A stretch of DNA of 64,000 nucleotides from Halobacteriovoraceae bacterium (GTDB lineage Bacteria > Bdellovibrionota > Bacteriovoracia > Bacteriovoracales > Bacteriovoracaceae), in contig PASP01000014.1 of the NCBI GenBank assembly GCA_002712005.1, positions 186,001 to 250,000 on the forward strand. Direction: 5' to 3'. The translations under genes and the position numbers were made by a program. Below, one piece after another: positions 8,326 through 17,092 of this stretch. Every line of letters starts with the position of its first letter. The first letter of the stretch is position 1. A model generated the notes under the pieces. The model saw only the letters and a list, made by a program, of their open reading frames with translations, searched no databases and was not told where the DNA came from.

Positions 8326-9584
8326 TGAGTTTATTTTCTAGTCCATTATTTAAAGATTCATTTGAACAATTAGAAGTTGCAGGTTCTGTTGGTGGTCTTG
8401 ATCCCAACATTATCGAAAGATTAAAGTACCCTAAAAGGGCCCTTCAAGTAGCTGTGCCTATTCGTCTTGATGATGGAACAGTTAAAACTTTTATGGGGTA
8501 TCGTGTTCAGCACAATATGACTTTAGGACCTGGTAAGGGGGGGATTCGTTATCACCCAGGAGTAGACCTTTCTGAAACGGCTGCTCTCGCGATGCTTATG
8601 ACTTTTAAGTGTGCTCTCGTAGGTCTTCCTCTCGGAGGAGCAAAAGGTGGGATCTGTGTGGATCCAAATGATCTTTCAAGGCAAGAGCTTCAATCTCTAA
8701 CGAGAAGATTTGCTACGGAAATTTCAATGATTGTTGGACCTTCTATTGATGTTCCTGCTCCAGATATTGGAACAGATGGACAAACAATGGGTTGGTTCAT
8801 GGATACCTATTCCCAGTTAAAAGTATATACAGTACCAGGTGTGGTTACAGGTAAACCGATTGGTATTGGTGGATCTTTAGGTCGTGCAGAATCTACGGGT
8901 AAAGGTGTTGCTTACTGTGTAAACTTCGCCGCTCAAAAGATTGGAATGAAAATCGATAAGAGTACGAAAGTGGCCATTCACGGTTTTGGTAAGGTTGCTA
9001 TTCCTGCTGCAGAAGATCTTATTGCTCAAGGGGCAAAAATTGTATCTTTTGGAGATGTAACAGGAGCGATTTTTAACGGTGATGGAATTGATCTTCCTAA
9101 GCTCATTGAATACGCAAAAGAAAATGGTGGGGTTTCCGGATTCCCTGGAGCTGAGAATATTACTAACGAAGAACTTTTTGGTCTTGATGTTGATGTTCTT
9201 ATTCCTGCTGCCATTGATGGTGTAATTACAGAAAAGAATGCTGGAAATGTAAAAGCAAAAATCATTGCTGAAGGTGCAAACGGTCCTCTTACAAAAGAGG
9301 CCATTGATATTGTAACGAGTAATGGTTCTTTCTTGATTCCCGATATTCTTTGTAATGCCGGTGGTGTTATTGTTTCTTACTTTGAGTGGGTTCAAGGGCT
9401 TCAGAACTTTTTCTGGGGACTTGATGAAATCAATAAGAAGCTTCATGACATCCTTGTTAAGGCCTTCAAAGAATGTGTTGATACTGCTGAAGCCCATAAT
9501 GTTGACATGAAAAAGGCTGCTTTTATCTCAGCTCTCAATAGACTAGATAAAGCGATGAGACTTAGAGGTCTCTTTCCGGCTTAG
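8325..9584 (+). CDS. gdhA: Glutamate dehydrogenase (Glu/Leu/Phe/Val dehydrogenase family)
   Basis: Interconverts glutamate and 2-oxoglutarate with ammonia using NAD(P). The ATG at 8325 gives about 419 residues, the usual length, with AAGGTAG ahead; an in-frame start at 8232 would add 31 unrelated residues. Motifs: GGIRYHPGVDLSE, the catalytic-lysine motif LPLGGAKGGI, PAPDIGTDGQTMGW, the Rossmann IHGFGKVAIPAAE and LIPAAIDGVIT, and a C-terminal NAGGVIVSYFEWVQ. It is a single gene followed by a strong terminator. Confidence 0.95.
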   Translation: MSLFSSPLFKDSFEQLEVAGSVGGLDPNIIERLKYPKRALQVAVPIRLDDGTVKTFMGYRVQHNMTLGPGKGGIRYHPGVDLSETAALAMLMTFKCALVGLPLGGAKGGICVDPNDLSRQELQSLTRRFATEISMIVGPSIDVPAPDIGTDGQTMGWFMDTYSQLKVYTVPGVVTGKPIGIGGSLGRAESTGKGVAYCVNFAAQKIGMKIDKSTKVAIHGFGKVAIPAAEDLIAQGAKIVSFGDVTGAIFNGDGIDLPKLIEYAKENGGVSGFPGAENITNEELFGLDVDVLIPAAIDGVITEKNAGNVKAKIIAEGANGPLTKEAIDIVTSNGSFLIPDILCNAGGVIVSYFEWVQGLQNFFWGLDEINKKLHDILVKAFKECVDTAEAHNVDMKKAAFISALNRLDKAMRLRGLFPA

Positions 9585-9605
9585 GATAAAGAAATTAATG
9601 ACTAG

Positions 9606-9636
9606 AAAGGGCCTATTCTTAGGCCCTTTTTTTTTC
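9606..9636 (+). terminator. Intrinsic terminator after gdhA
   Basis: AAAGGGCCTA, loop TTCT, TAGGCCCTTT plus more T. Ten perfect base pairs and a long U tract. Confidence 0.95.
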
Positions 9637-9688
9637 CTTAAAAGCATTCGTTGCTGCACTCAAAAAATGAACGTGATAAAATAAGAAA

Positions 9689-10252
9689 ATGAAAATCTTA
9701 AAGCTTCTCATCATTCTCATCCTAACCTCGAATCTTTCTAAAGCTGAAGTTTCGAAGTTTGATATAACGGGATATGATCGAACTCTACATACCTATAAAG
9801 AGGTTTGTCGGAAAATGGGTCACAAGGAGCTTTTGTTAGTTGAGCAAATTGATGCCCTTCATTTAGACTGCATGGGCCATAAGGTTAATGTCACTCAATT
9901 TTGTAGTAAGAATAAAGAGAAAACAAATTTATTACGTGGATTTGTAAATGCTCAACTTAAGGAAGTGACTTGTCAGTATGGACAGTCGGCTTTTCTCTCT
10001 GTTGCATGCGACAAGAGAGATAAGCACCTATGTTCATCACCGAGAAAAGGTTGCCAAATACTGAATGAAATTTATGCTCTTGAGCATAATCTCTTTGAGT
10101 ATTCCTTTATCGAAAAGGATGTTGATGACGTTTTGAATTGCATGTTTCAAAAGAAAAACGTTCCTGAACTTCAGAAAGTGACGGAAAAAATTCTCCTGCC
10201 CTTTCAAGAAAAAGAAGTGATTGATCGTGATCTCTTCGCCGATAAAAAGTGA
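9689..10252 (+). CDS. Small secreted Cys-rich protein, unknown
   Basis: 187 residues with a clear signal peptide (KILKLLIILILTSNLSKA). The mature protein holds about eight Cys (for example EVCRKMG, LDCMGHK, TQFCSKN, VTCQYG, VACDKRD, HLCSSPRKGCQI, VLNCMF), consistent with disulfide bonding in the periplasm. No known domain recognised. The ribosome-binding site is weak (AAGAAA). It stands alone after the gdhA terminator. Confidence 0.7.
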   Translation: MKILKLLIILILTSNLSKAEVSKFDITGYDRTLHTYKEVCRKMGHKELLLVEQIDALHLDCMGHKVNVTQFCSKNKEKTNLLRGFVNAQLKEVTCQYGQSAFLSVACDKRDKHLCSSPRKGCQILNEIYALEHNLFEYSFIEKDVDDVLNCMFQKKNVPELQKVTEKILLPFQEKEVIDRDLFADKK

Positions 10253-10311
10253 TAGCTCTCTAAGAAAAAATTGAAAGTACTACTGTTTTAGAGTCAATGA
10301 TTTCAAACCAT

Positions 10312-10331
10312 TAAGGAATATTAGTTCCTTA
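10312..10331. promoter_or_regulatory. Short hairpin or operator before the ComM-like gene
   Basis: TAAGGAA, loop TATTAG, TTCCTTA: seven perfect pairs, 21 bp before the ATG at 10353. It could be an operator or could affect translation. Confidence 0.35.
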
Positions 10332-10352
10332 TAATCATGCAATGAAAATTGT

Positions 10353-10898
10353 ATGGAAATAAAAATAAATGCTCTTGTATTAAATAGAAATAATTATCAA
10401 TGGTGCGAAGTCTTCGGATATACCTCTAAAGGCCAACCTGGAATCGAAATCATAGGTCTAGGGGCAAGGGGAAGGGCCATTAAAGAAAAGCTCACGTATT
10501 TATCTAAGAGAAGAAGGCTTACTTTTCCTGTCTTGAGATTTGTGATTTGTGTAGAGGGGGAAAATTTAGATAAGGCAGATGTTGAATTTCTTGAACTGCC
10601 TATCTTATTAGCCTTTTGGTCGATGGCAACGGTGGTTCCCATAAAGAGATTAGATCATTGTTTCTGTAGTGGTCGGGTTAGTTTAGAAGGTGAGGTAAGC
10701 TATCTCGAAATATCAAATAATATTTGGGAGCATCTTGAAAGTAATCTCCAAAAGAAGAATAAAGAAATTGTTTATTTAGGTAGAGCTGGAGATATCGAAT
10801 CTGAAAGAATCAGAGTTATTGAAGCCCACAATCTTCTCGAAGAGACTGTGGGCGGTTTCTTCTATATGGATAGGACTTTAGCTAAATTCTCCATTTGA
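10353..10898 (+). CDS. Free-standing ComM/YifB N-terminal (ChlI-type) domain protein
   Basis: 181 residues. Residues about 20-120 follow the N-terminal domain of ComM/YifB Mg-chelatase-like proteins: GQPGIEIIGLGARGRAIKEKL matches the family's GLPGFxIVGLPDxAVKE, then a ribosomal S5-like fold, FLELPILLAFWSM and CSGRVSLEGEV. The AAA+ ATPase and C-terminal domains that normally follow are absent, and no frameshifted remainder is present because pfkA begins on the other strand. Its last 37 bp overlap the 3' end of pfkA. In full-length ComM the protein acts in DNA branch migration during transformation; what the lone domain does is unknown. Confidence 0.7.
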   Translation: MEIKINALVLNRNNYQWCEVFGYTSKGQPGIEIIGLGARGRAIKEKLTYLSKRRRLTFPVLRFVICVEGENLDKADVEFLELPILLAFWSMATVVPIKRLDHCFCSGRVSLEGEVSYLEISNNIWEHLESNLQKKNKEIVYLGRAGDIESERIRVIEAHNLLEETVGGFFYMDRTLAKFSI

Positions 10899-11848
10899 GG
10901 ATTGAACTTGTTGTCCTTCTTGAGGCATTCTTCTAGAGGAAGTTCAACAACCTTGCCATTGACGAGACTGGTTGCAATGGCTGAGCGACCTTCAATGAGA
11001 GCTTGTACCGCAACGTGACCCATGTGAGATGCTATTGATCTATCGTGAGCTGTTGGATTTCCACCTCTTTGAATATGCCCGAGAATACAAACATGGGCAT
11101 CGAGCTGATGATCTTCTTTTAGTCGTTCTTGAATTCTATAACTTAAACCAGGGTTTTCGCCTTCTGCGCAGATAATGATAGAAGAAGACTTTCCTCTTTG
11201 AATTCCACGCTTAATATCTTTTGAAATCTGAAGAAAGTCAGGCTCACCCTGATCGGGAAGAACAATATTCTCTGCACCGGTACAGATTCCTACTTGGAGA
11301 GCAATGGCAGAAGACTTCCTTCCCATTACTTCAACAATAAAGGTTCGAGCATGAGAAGAAGCTGTATCACGAATTTTATCGACGGCCTCAACAGCAGTTT
11401 GCACCGCTGTATCAAAACCAATTGTATATTCGGTGCCCTGAATGTCATTGTCGATTGTACCTGGAACGCCTACAACTGGAAAACCATGCTCGCTATATAA
11501 TTCGAAAGCACCATTGTAGCTACCATTTCCTCCGATAACGACTAGAGCATCAATCTTCTTTCTTTTGAGAATATGGAAGGCTTCTTTTCTAATCTCTGGA
11601 TCAAGAAACTCAGGGCATCGAGAGGTTTGAAGAATCGTGCCTCCATGTTGCAAAATATTACCAACTGAAGATGCATTCATTTCTTCAAAGCTTCCATCCA
11701 AGAGACCTGCATAGCCTCTTCTGATTCCGTAAACCTTTAAGCCGGCACCTAAAGCCGTTCTCACAACGGAACGAATCGCACAATTCATTCCAGGAGAGTC
11801 TCCACCACTTGTTAAAACAGCAATACTTTTTAAGTTTGTTTCACTCAT
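10862..11848 (-). CDS. pfkA: 6-phosphofructokinase
   Basis: Phosphorylates fructose 6-phosphate, glycolysis. 328 residues, the size of E. coli PfkA. Motifs: SGGDSPGMN near 14-22, GGTILQTSRCPE, VGVPGTIDND with catalytic Asp at about 133, GFDTAVQTAVE, VEVMGRKSSAIAL and GHIQRGGNPTAHDR. The usual GGDGS reads GGNGS (N108, equivalent to E. coli D103); the Gly linked with ATP use is kept. It follows gpmI by 9 bp, so the two form a glycolytic operon. GAAGG precedes the ATG. Confidence 0.94.
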   Translation of the reverse strand: MSETNLKSIAVLTSGGDSPGMNCAIRSVVRTALGAGLKVYGIRRGYAGLLDGSFEEMNASSVGNILQHGGTILQTSRCPEFLDPEIRKEAFHILKRKKIDALVVIGGNGSYNGAFELYSEHGFPVVGVPGTIDNDIQGTEYTIGFDTAVQTAVEAVDKIRDTASSHARTFIVEVMGRKSSAIALQVGICTGAENIVLPDQGEPDFLQISKDIKRGIQRGKSSSIIICAEGENPGLSYRIQERLKEDHQLDAHVCILGHIQRGGNPTAHDRSIASHMGHVAVQALIEGRSAIATSLVNGKVVELPLEECLKKDNKFNPQMENLAKVLSI

Positions 11849-11857
11849 TACTACCTT

Positions 11858-13393
11858 CTATTTAAAAATAGTCTCACCCTCAAAATTAGGAGGAGAATCA
11901 ATTCCAAGAACATATAAAACGGTAGGGGAGACATCCATAAGCGCATGTCCCTCGCCGTTAACTTCTATTGATGAATCTTTTAATTTGGGATGAAAAACAG
12001 CGAAAGGAACTGGAGCACCTGTGTGACTGGTGTGCGCTTTTCCATCGGGATATTGCATTTGATCACTATTACCATGATCGGCCGTTAGGAGAAGAGTGAC
12101 TTCCTCTTCTTCACATTTCTTCATAAGTTTTCCAACGCAACTATCTAATGTTTCAATGGCCTTAACGGCAGCTTCAAAATTGCCGGTATGTCCAACCATA
12201 TCTGAATTGGCAAAGTTAACGAGATAGAAGGTATAGTCTTTATTTTCTAAGGCTGCTAATAATTTATCTGTGACTTCAAAAGCCGACATCTCGGGCTTTT
12301 CATCATAGGTCTTAACTTCTTTTGGGGAATTAACGAGAACTTGGTCTTCATTCGGAAAAGGCTTCTTTTCACCTCCGTTAAAGAAGAATGTGACATGGGC
12401 ATATTTCTCTGTCTCTGCTATTTTGAATTGAGACTTTCCTTGCTCTGATAAAAATTCAGACAGTCCACCAGGTACTCTTTCTTTATTAAAGAGGATCGGG
12501 AGTTCTACTTCGTCGGGAATATAAGGTGTCATGCAAAGAAAGTAGACGGGCTTAAAAGGACGATTGAATTCTCTAAAATTAGGATCTGTCATCGCCAAGG
12601 TCATTTGAATCGCACGGTCAGGTCGAAAGTTGATCATGAAAACTGAATCGTCTTTTTTCATGGCGTATTTTTCATTAAAGAGGACGGGCTCGATAAATTC
12701 ATCGAAACGACCTTGGTCGTATTCTCTTTGGAGATATTCTTGGGGTGAAATTTCTTCGACATTACCAAAGCCTGTAAACGTGTCATAGGCCTTCTTAATT
12801 TTTTCCCATCTGCGATCTCTATCCATTCCTATACTTCTTCCCTGCATAGAAGCGAATTTGAATCCTGGCTCTTCCATCAGCTCATCAATATACTTTCCTC
12901 CCACATCTTTAGCTGTATCACGTCCATCCATAAAAGCATGGAAGAAAACTTGAATATCTCCTTCCTTATTAAGTGCCTTGAAAACTTCTTTAATATGGTT
13001 AATATGGGAATGGACACCACCATCAGAGAGAAGACCCATAACATGGATTCTGCCCCCATTGCGACGAGCTGTTTCTTTAAGTTCATGAAGGAGGGGGAGG
13101 TCTCCAAATGTTCCATTTTCAATGGACTCATTAATACGAACCAAATCTTGGCGCACAGGTTTACCCGCCCCAAGGTTCATATGGCCAACTTCAGAGTTTC
13201 CAACAACACCTTTAGGGAGTCCGACCTTGACTCCGCCAGCTTCGATTGTAGTCATTGGGTAGTGAGAAAAGAGTTGATCAATATTGGGTTTATGAGCATG
13301 CTTAATCGCATTTTGATAATCATCTGGATTAATTCCAAATCCATCTAAGATAACGAGTAGAGCTCTTTTAGAGAGTTTAGAAATAGAATTCAT
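11858..13393 (-). CDS. gpmI: 2,3-bisphosphoglycerate-independent phosphoglycerate mutase
   Basis: Mn-dependent phosphoglycerate mutase of glycolysis. 511 residues, full length. Metal-binding LVILDGFG (D17), nucleophile Ser in VGNSEVGHMN (S67), LLSDGGVHSHINH, FMDGRDTAKDVG, a RSIGMDRDRRWEK segment and the C-terminal metal site LLTADHGNSDQM followed by HTSHTGAPVPF. GAGGA precedes the ATG. First gene of an operon with pfkA. Confidence 0.96.
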   Translation of the reverse strand: MNSISKLSKRALLVILDGFGINPDDYQNAIKHAHKPNIDQLFSHYPMTTIEAGGVKVGLPKGVVGNSEVGHMNLGAGKPVRQDLVRINESIENGTFGDLPLLHELKETARRNGGRIHVMGLLSDGGVHSHINHIKEVFKALNKEGDIQVFFHAFMDGRDTAKDVGGKYIDELMEEPGFKFASMQGRSIGMDRDRRWEKIKKAYDTFTGFGNVEEISPQEYLQREYDQGRFDEFIEPVLFNEKYAMKKDDSVFMINFRPDRAIQMTLAMTDPNFREFNRPFKPVYFLCMTPYIPDEVELPILFNKERVPGGLSEFLSEQGKSQFKIAETEKYAHVTFFFNGGEKKPFPNEDQVLVNSPKEVKTYDEKPEMSAFEVTDKLLAALENKDYTFYLVNFANSDMVGHTGNFEAAVKAIETLDSCVGKLMKKCEEEEVTLLLTADHGNSDQMQYPDGKAHTSHTGAPVPFAVFHPKLKDSSIEVNGEGHALMDVSPTVLYVLGIDSPPNFEGETIFK

Positions 13394-13404
13394 ATGGGGG
13401 TCCT

Positions 13405-13480
13405 CGATAGGAAAAAAATCATAAATATTTATACTCTTTATACTTAAAGACTAGCACTTTTTCTATCGGTGGCAAAGTGC
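13405..13480 (-). promoter_or_regulatory. gpmI upstream region with overlapping inverted repeats
   Basis: GCACTTT (13454-13460) can pair with AAAGTGC (13474-13480). TTTTTCTATCG (13458-13468) can pair with CGATAGGAAAAA (13405-13416, one bulged base), which abuts the gpmI ribosome-binding site. The pairs share bases 13458-13460, so they compete. An AT-rich TATAAA between them could instead be the promoter, in which case the upstream arms are not transcribed. Confidence 0.3.
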
Positions 13481-13497
13481 GCCAAGGCTGGAAAACC

Positions 13498-15135
13498 TTA
13501 GAAGTTATATTTAAATCCAACGTTGAAATCCATCATTTGATAGGAAGTGCGATTCGAAATGGATCTATTTGTTAATTCAACCCCATAAGAGAGAAGAATG
13601 CTTTTCCAAAAGTCGAGTTCTTGATTGAAATAAAAGCCTGCTGAGAATTGATGATAATTTAAAGGTTCGTGAGAGTTAAATTGTTTATAGAAAGAGAGTA
13701 AAGATACAAGGTCTATTTTCTTTGAGACCTTTGATTGATTGAGAATATGGGTATCTAAATAAAAGGTCGTCCCTAGAGATTCACCTTCTTGTTGAATACC
13801 TAGATCCCCTTGATACTTTAATCGCCACCAGCGACTACTTTCAAAGCTTTCAAAACTAAGACCAGAGGCTATGGCCACAGCATTTCTATTTTTAAATTGT
13901 TTAAGGGCCAAGGGCAGATGGAATTGCCACTTTCCATTTGGGGTCAACCAGAAGCGCTCATATTGAAAGACTTGCTGTGATCTTTTTTGGATCTCTGTTA
14001 AAGAAAGAAGATCACGACCACTTAGAAAATCTAATTTCAAATTAAAAGAGGATAGAGCATTTCCAGATTTATATTTTTTAAGCTTAAAGTCTGCAGAGAG
14101 GGAAGTGAAATTAGCTTCTTCCGTATTTTCAGATAGATTGGACTCATTGATAATATCAAGGCCAGCAACTAAAGAGTATTTTCGATTAATTTGATTTTGA
14201 TAATAGATATTAAAATGATTGTGATGAGCTAGCGCACTTTGGTTTTCTAAACCTCTCTCTTGCTCGAAATCACTTACCTGTAGAATATTATTCTTGAACT
14301 TGAGTTGATAGTCATAAATGACATTAAAAAAAGCTTTTTTAATTGTTTCAGAGTAGGTTTGAATATACTCCCTTAGTTCTGGTGTTATACTGCGATCGAG
14401 ACTTGCTGATTTCATGATCAGTGCGCCCGTTTCTGCAAGACCATCTTTTATTAGGATTTCGGCAAGTACGATTTGTAATTCTGTAGAGGATACCTTGTGA
14501 TCTACAGAGTTCGTTTCTCGAAGATATTCATAAGCTTCTAAAATAGAATGGATTGCTTTTGGAATATCGTTTCGACTAATAGCAATTTTTGCTAATGAGT
14601 AATGAGTATCAACAATTTGATATTTATGTGCATAACAAATAAGGAGATACTTTTCTGCTAGAGAGAGAAGGTAAGGCAGATATTCGGGGGAGATTGTTTT
14701 CTTTAAGTGAAAATCATAGAGCTTATTCGCAACAAATTGAAGAATGGAAAGATCGTTGGGACTTAACTCATTGTAGGTGGCTACTTTCTTAATAAAGCTT
14801 TCTCTATCCTCTAATTTAATATTACCTTTCTTTATTCTGATTTGCAGATCTTTTGGGAGAGCGTGATTGGCCAATACTCGTAGATAGCGATAACTCTTCA
14901 GATAGAATTTTCTTTCATAATAGTATTCAACAAGAAAATGAACGGTATCTAAGTGAAACTTTCCTTTTAAATTTTCGTTTAAGAGTTGGAAAGCGGCTTT
15001 CTTTTGACCTTTATGAATGAGGACACGAGCTTTATTGAAGCGGATGTCTTGAGCTTGTGACTCTTCAAGTGCATAACTTAAAGAGCATACAAAGAATAAG
15101 ATAATAGATAAAAAAACTCTGGTATAGATTTTCAT
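13498..15135 (-). CDS. Outer-membrane protein: TPR-like N-terminus plus C-terminal beta barrel
   Basis: 545 residues. A signal peptide ends LSYA. Residues about 30-270 form helical TPR-like repeats (FNKARVLIHKGQKKAAFQLL, YYYERKFYLKSYRYLRVL, AIHSILEAYEYLRE, ILIKDGLAETGALIM). From about residue 290 the chain turns into alternating beta strands (LQVSDFEQERGLENQ, YSLVAGLDIIN, FNLKLDFLSG) and ends FNVGFKYNF, a typical outer-membrane terminal aromatic. It diverges from a FecR-domain gene across 163 bp containing tandem repeats. A joint envelope function is likely; the exact role is unknown. Confidence 0.7.
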   Translation of the reverse strand: MKIYTRVFLSIILFFVCSLSYALEESQAQDIRFNKARVLIHKGQKKAAFQLLNENLKGKFHLDTVHFLVEYYYERKFYLKSYRYLRVLANHALPKDLQIRIKKGNIKLEDRESFIKKVATYNELSPNDLSILQFVANKLYDFHLKKTISPEYLPYLLSLAEKYLLICYAHKYQIVDTHYSLAKIAISRNDIPKAIHSILEAYEYLRETNSVDHKVSSTELQIVLAEILIKDGLAETGALIMKSASLDRSITPELREYIQTYSETIKKAFFNVIYDYQLKFKNNILQVSDFEQERGLENQSALAHHNHFNIYYQNQINRKYSLVAGLDIINESNLSENTEEANFTSLSADFKLKKYKSGNALSSFNLKLDFLSGRDLLSLTEIQKRSQQVFQYERFWLTPNGKWQFHLPLALKQFKNRNAVAIASGLSFESFESSRWWRLKYQGDLGIQQEGESLGTTFYLDTHILNQSKVSKKIDLVSLLSFYKQFNSHEPLNYHQFSAGFYFNQELDFWKSILLSYGVELTNRSISNRTSYQMMDFNVGFKYNF

Positions 15136-15210
15136 ATATCCCTAATGATTTGAATTGAATCTATTTTAAACTATTGAAACTAGGAACGCTTCAGATGGAA
15201 AACTTCTCCT

Positions 15211-15266
15211 CTTTATAGTTTTCTTTATAGTTTTCCTTGTCCTTTCCTTTGTCCTTTTCTTTTCAC
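15211..15266. repeat. Tandem repeats in the divergent promoter region
   Basis: CTTTATAGTTTT occurs twice back to back (15211-15222 and 15223-15234). Two looser pyrimidine units based on CCTTGTCCTTT follow. The tract lies between two divergent envelope-protein genes, where changes in copy number could alter promoter spacing. Confidence 0.6.
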
Positions 15267-15301
15267 TCATTTAAGAGACTAAATATCCGATAAGAGTAGT
15301 G

Positions 15302-16933
15302 ATGAATAGGTTATTGGCGACACTCCTTATATTTCTTTCTTATTTACCTTTGAGTATCCATGCTCAAAAACAGGTAAGTATTTCGGATATGGAAGTATCC
15401 GATGTCATTAATCAGGGAGTCATTACCGTATCAGAAATTTCAGGAACAGTTCTTCATAAGAAACTTAAAACTAAAGATCAGCTTGAGTTAGGAGATACAT
15501 TCTTTGAGACGAGTTATATAGAAACAGATGAGTCGGGATTTACAAAACTCCTTCTTCCGAATAACTCCATGGTTTATATCGGTCCAATGAGTACAATCAA
15601 GCTGCATGAAATAAAAGGAAAATCTAACTCTGCGAGTATTACTTTTGAAGTCATTAAAGGTCGAATACGTATAATAGGCTACAAGGGTGAGCACTTTATC
15701 AAAACTCCTAAAGGAGCAACTTTCTTTTCTCACGCTGATGTCCAATGGGATGTTTATCGTATGGAAAATACAATTGTTTCCGAAGTGATTAAATATATCG
15801 GTAAAGTGCAAAGTAAAGGGGAGATGATAAAGGAGAGTTCTCCTTCGTCACGGCCAGAAGTAAATATAACGGCTATTGATTCCGTAAATAGGCCTTGGGA
15901 ACATTGGTTGGGTAAAAAGGGAGCAGCCAAGGACTATCGAATTACCTATAGAGAGTCTTATAAAGTACCTAAATTTGATTCTTTCTCTGGAGGAAGGTCT
16001 ATCGCCTCTGTTGATGAAGGAAATAATATAACCAATCAAATATCAGAAGAAGAGTTGGATTCAGAATTCATTCTTATCTCTGATGATCAAAAAGAAGAAG
16101 CATACGATTATCCTAAGGTTAGTAAAGCGATATACGTTCACGAAAACCTCTTTGATCATATTCTCATTCATGTTGAAAAGGCTGCAGAAGCTAAGGCAAA
16201 AGAAATTGCTAAAGTTGCCTATCATACAGGCGCTAAAGAGATTATTTGGGATGTGGCCTCTCGGTCTTTAATACGTTGGGGGGCTCAATATGCTCAACTT
16301 GCTGCTGTAAAGGAGATACCGACTAATCTTGAAGCTATGTACGAAGAAATTGAGAAAAGAGATATCAATTTTAAAAAGTCTAAAATCTATGTTGATTCAG
16401 TGGAGAGGATATCTAAGCTAAAAAGTTACACAACAGCTAAAAACACCATTAAGAATAAGGCGACAATAAAAGCAATTCAAGAGTCTCAAGCTTATCTTTT
16501 ATCACTAACAAAGAAAATTGTGACTCCTCCTATGCAATATCAGGTTTATCAAGCGGCCAGAGAAAGTGCATTTAAAGCCGCTGATGAATTTATGGCTGAA
16601 TCTAAATTAGTTAAAACTAAAGATGTTCAAGATCTTGCTGAATATTTAGCCCAGCTTGCGGCGAAGCGCTTTACGGAACGAGAGCTGAATAAAGTTGAAT
16701 TGGATCAGTCTTATCTGGTCGCTTCTCAGGCAGTCCTTGAGGCCACTCAAAGAGGAGCTGATAAGATTGCGACTTATATATCTACAAAAGTTTCAAAGAG
16801 AACTGCCCAACTTTTTAACAAAATGCTTGATCAAGAGGTCGCAGAACGGGCGGCAAGAAACTTAGCCTCTGAAAATCAGCTCCAATTGGGGCAAAAATAT
16901 AAGAATTCCAAGAGAATTGAGCAATTCCGCTGA
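15302..16933 (+). CDS. FecR-domain secreted protein
   Basis: 543 residues from the ATG at 15302; a GTG one codon earlier is possible. A signal peptide ends SIHA. Residues about 40-160 match a FecR domain: VSEISGTVLHKKLKTKDQLELGDTFFE, ESGFTKLLLPNNSMVYIGPMSTIKL and VIKGRIRIIGYKGEHFIKTPKGA. The rest is Ala/Lys/Glu-rich helix (KAAEAKAKEIAKVA, AQLAAKRFTERE), probably extended or coiled. There is no TonB-signalling context; in predatory and gliding bacteria such FecR proteins are often cell-surface components. It diverges from the TPR/barrel gene, suggesting a functional pair. Confidence 0.8.
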   Translation: MNRLLATLLIFLSYLPLSIHAQKQVSISDMEVSDVINQGVITVSEISGTVLHKKLKTKDQLELGDTFFETSYIETDESGFTKLLLPNNSMVYIGPMSTIKLHEIKGKSNSASITFEVIKGRIRIIGYKGEHFIKTPKGATFFSHADVQWDVYRMENTIVSEVIKYIGKVQSKGEMIKESSPSSRPEVNITAIDSVNRPWEHWLGKKGAAKDYRITYRESYKVPKFDSFSGGRSIASVDEGNNITNQISEEELDSEFILISDDQKEEAYDYPKVSKAIYVHENLFDHILIHVEKAAEAKAKEIAKVAYHTGAKEIIWDVASRSLIRWGAQYAQLAAVKEIPTNLEAMYEEIEKRDINFKKSKIYVDSVERISKLKSYTTAKNTIKNKATIKAIQESQAYLLSLTKKIVTPPMQYQVYQAARESAFKAADEFMAESKLVKTKDVQDLAEYLAQLAAKRFTERELNKVELDQSYLVASQAVLEATQRGADKIATYISTKVSKRTAQLFNKMLDQEVAERAARNLASENQLQLGQKYKNSKRIEQFR

Positions 16934-16950
16934 TTCTTTCAGCCTTTTTT
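16929..16950 (+). terminator. Possible weak intrinsic terminator
   Basis: GCTGA, loop TTCTT, TCAGC, then C and TTTTTT. The stem has only five pairs and overlaps the stop codon of the FecR gene. Confidence 0.4.
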
Positions 16951-17022
16951 CCTATAAGTATTTCTTTCCATTTTGTTTAAATTTTTAACACCCTAAAAAA
17001 AACTAATCAGTTATAAAGCTGT

Positions 17023-17040
17023 AACTCATTAAAATAAGGA
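17023..17040. promoter_or_regulatory. Possible activator site upstream of the sigma-54 promoter
   Basis: AGTTA and TAACT arms separated by eight bases, about 10-30 bp upstream of the -24 element, in AT-rich DNA. It could be an enhancer-binding-protein site, although such sites usually lie further upstream. Coordinates are to within a few bases. Confidence 0.25.
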
Positions 17041-17050
17041 TGCTGATTCT

Positions 17051-17065
17051 TGGCACACTCCTTGC
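17051..17065 (+). promoter_or_regulatory. Sigma-54 (RpoN) -24/-12 promoter
   Basis: TGGCAC, five bases, TTGC: an essentially exact match to the sigma-54 consensus (TGGCAC-N5-TTGC), with correct GG-to-GC spacing. It lies in a 260-bp intergenic region and points to the lipoprotein gene at 17195. The start of transcription should be near 17077, leaving a leader of about 118 nt. Confidence 0.85.
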
Positions 17066-17092
17066 TTCTATATAGGCATAACAAATTTTGGA

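Noticed and set aside
8877-9497. Long minus-strand open frame across gdhA
   Set aside because: It lies wholly inside the well-supported glutamate dehydrogenase gene, with Asn/Ile-rich nonsense composition and no ribosome-binding site; it is a shadow frame.
15267-15293. Sigma-28 (flagellar) promoter before the FecR gene
   Set aside because: The -10-like TCCGATAA is good, but no TAAA -35 exists at the right distance.
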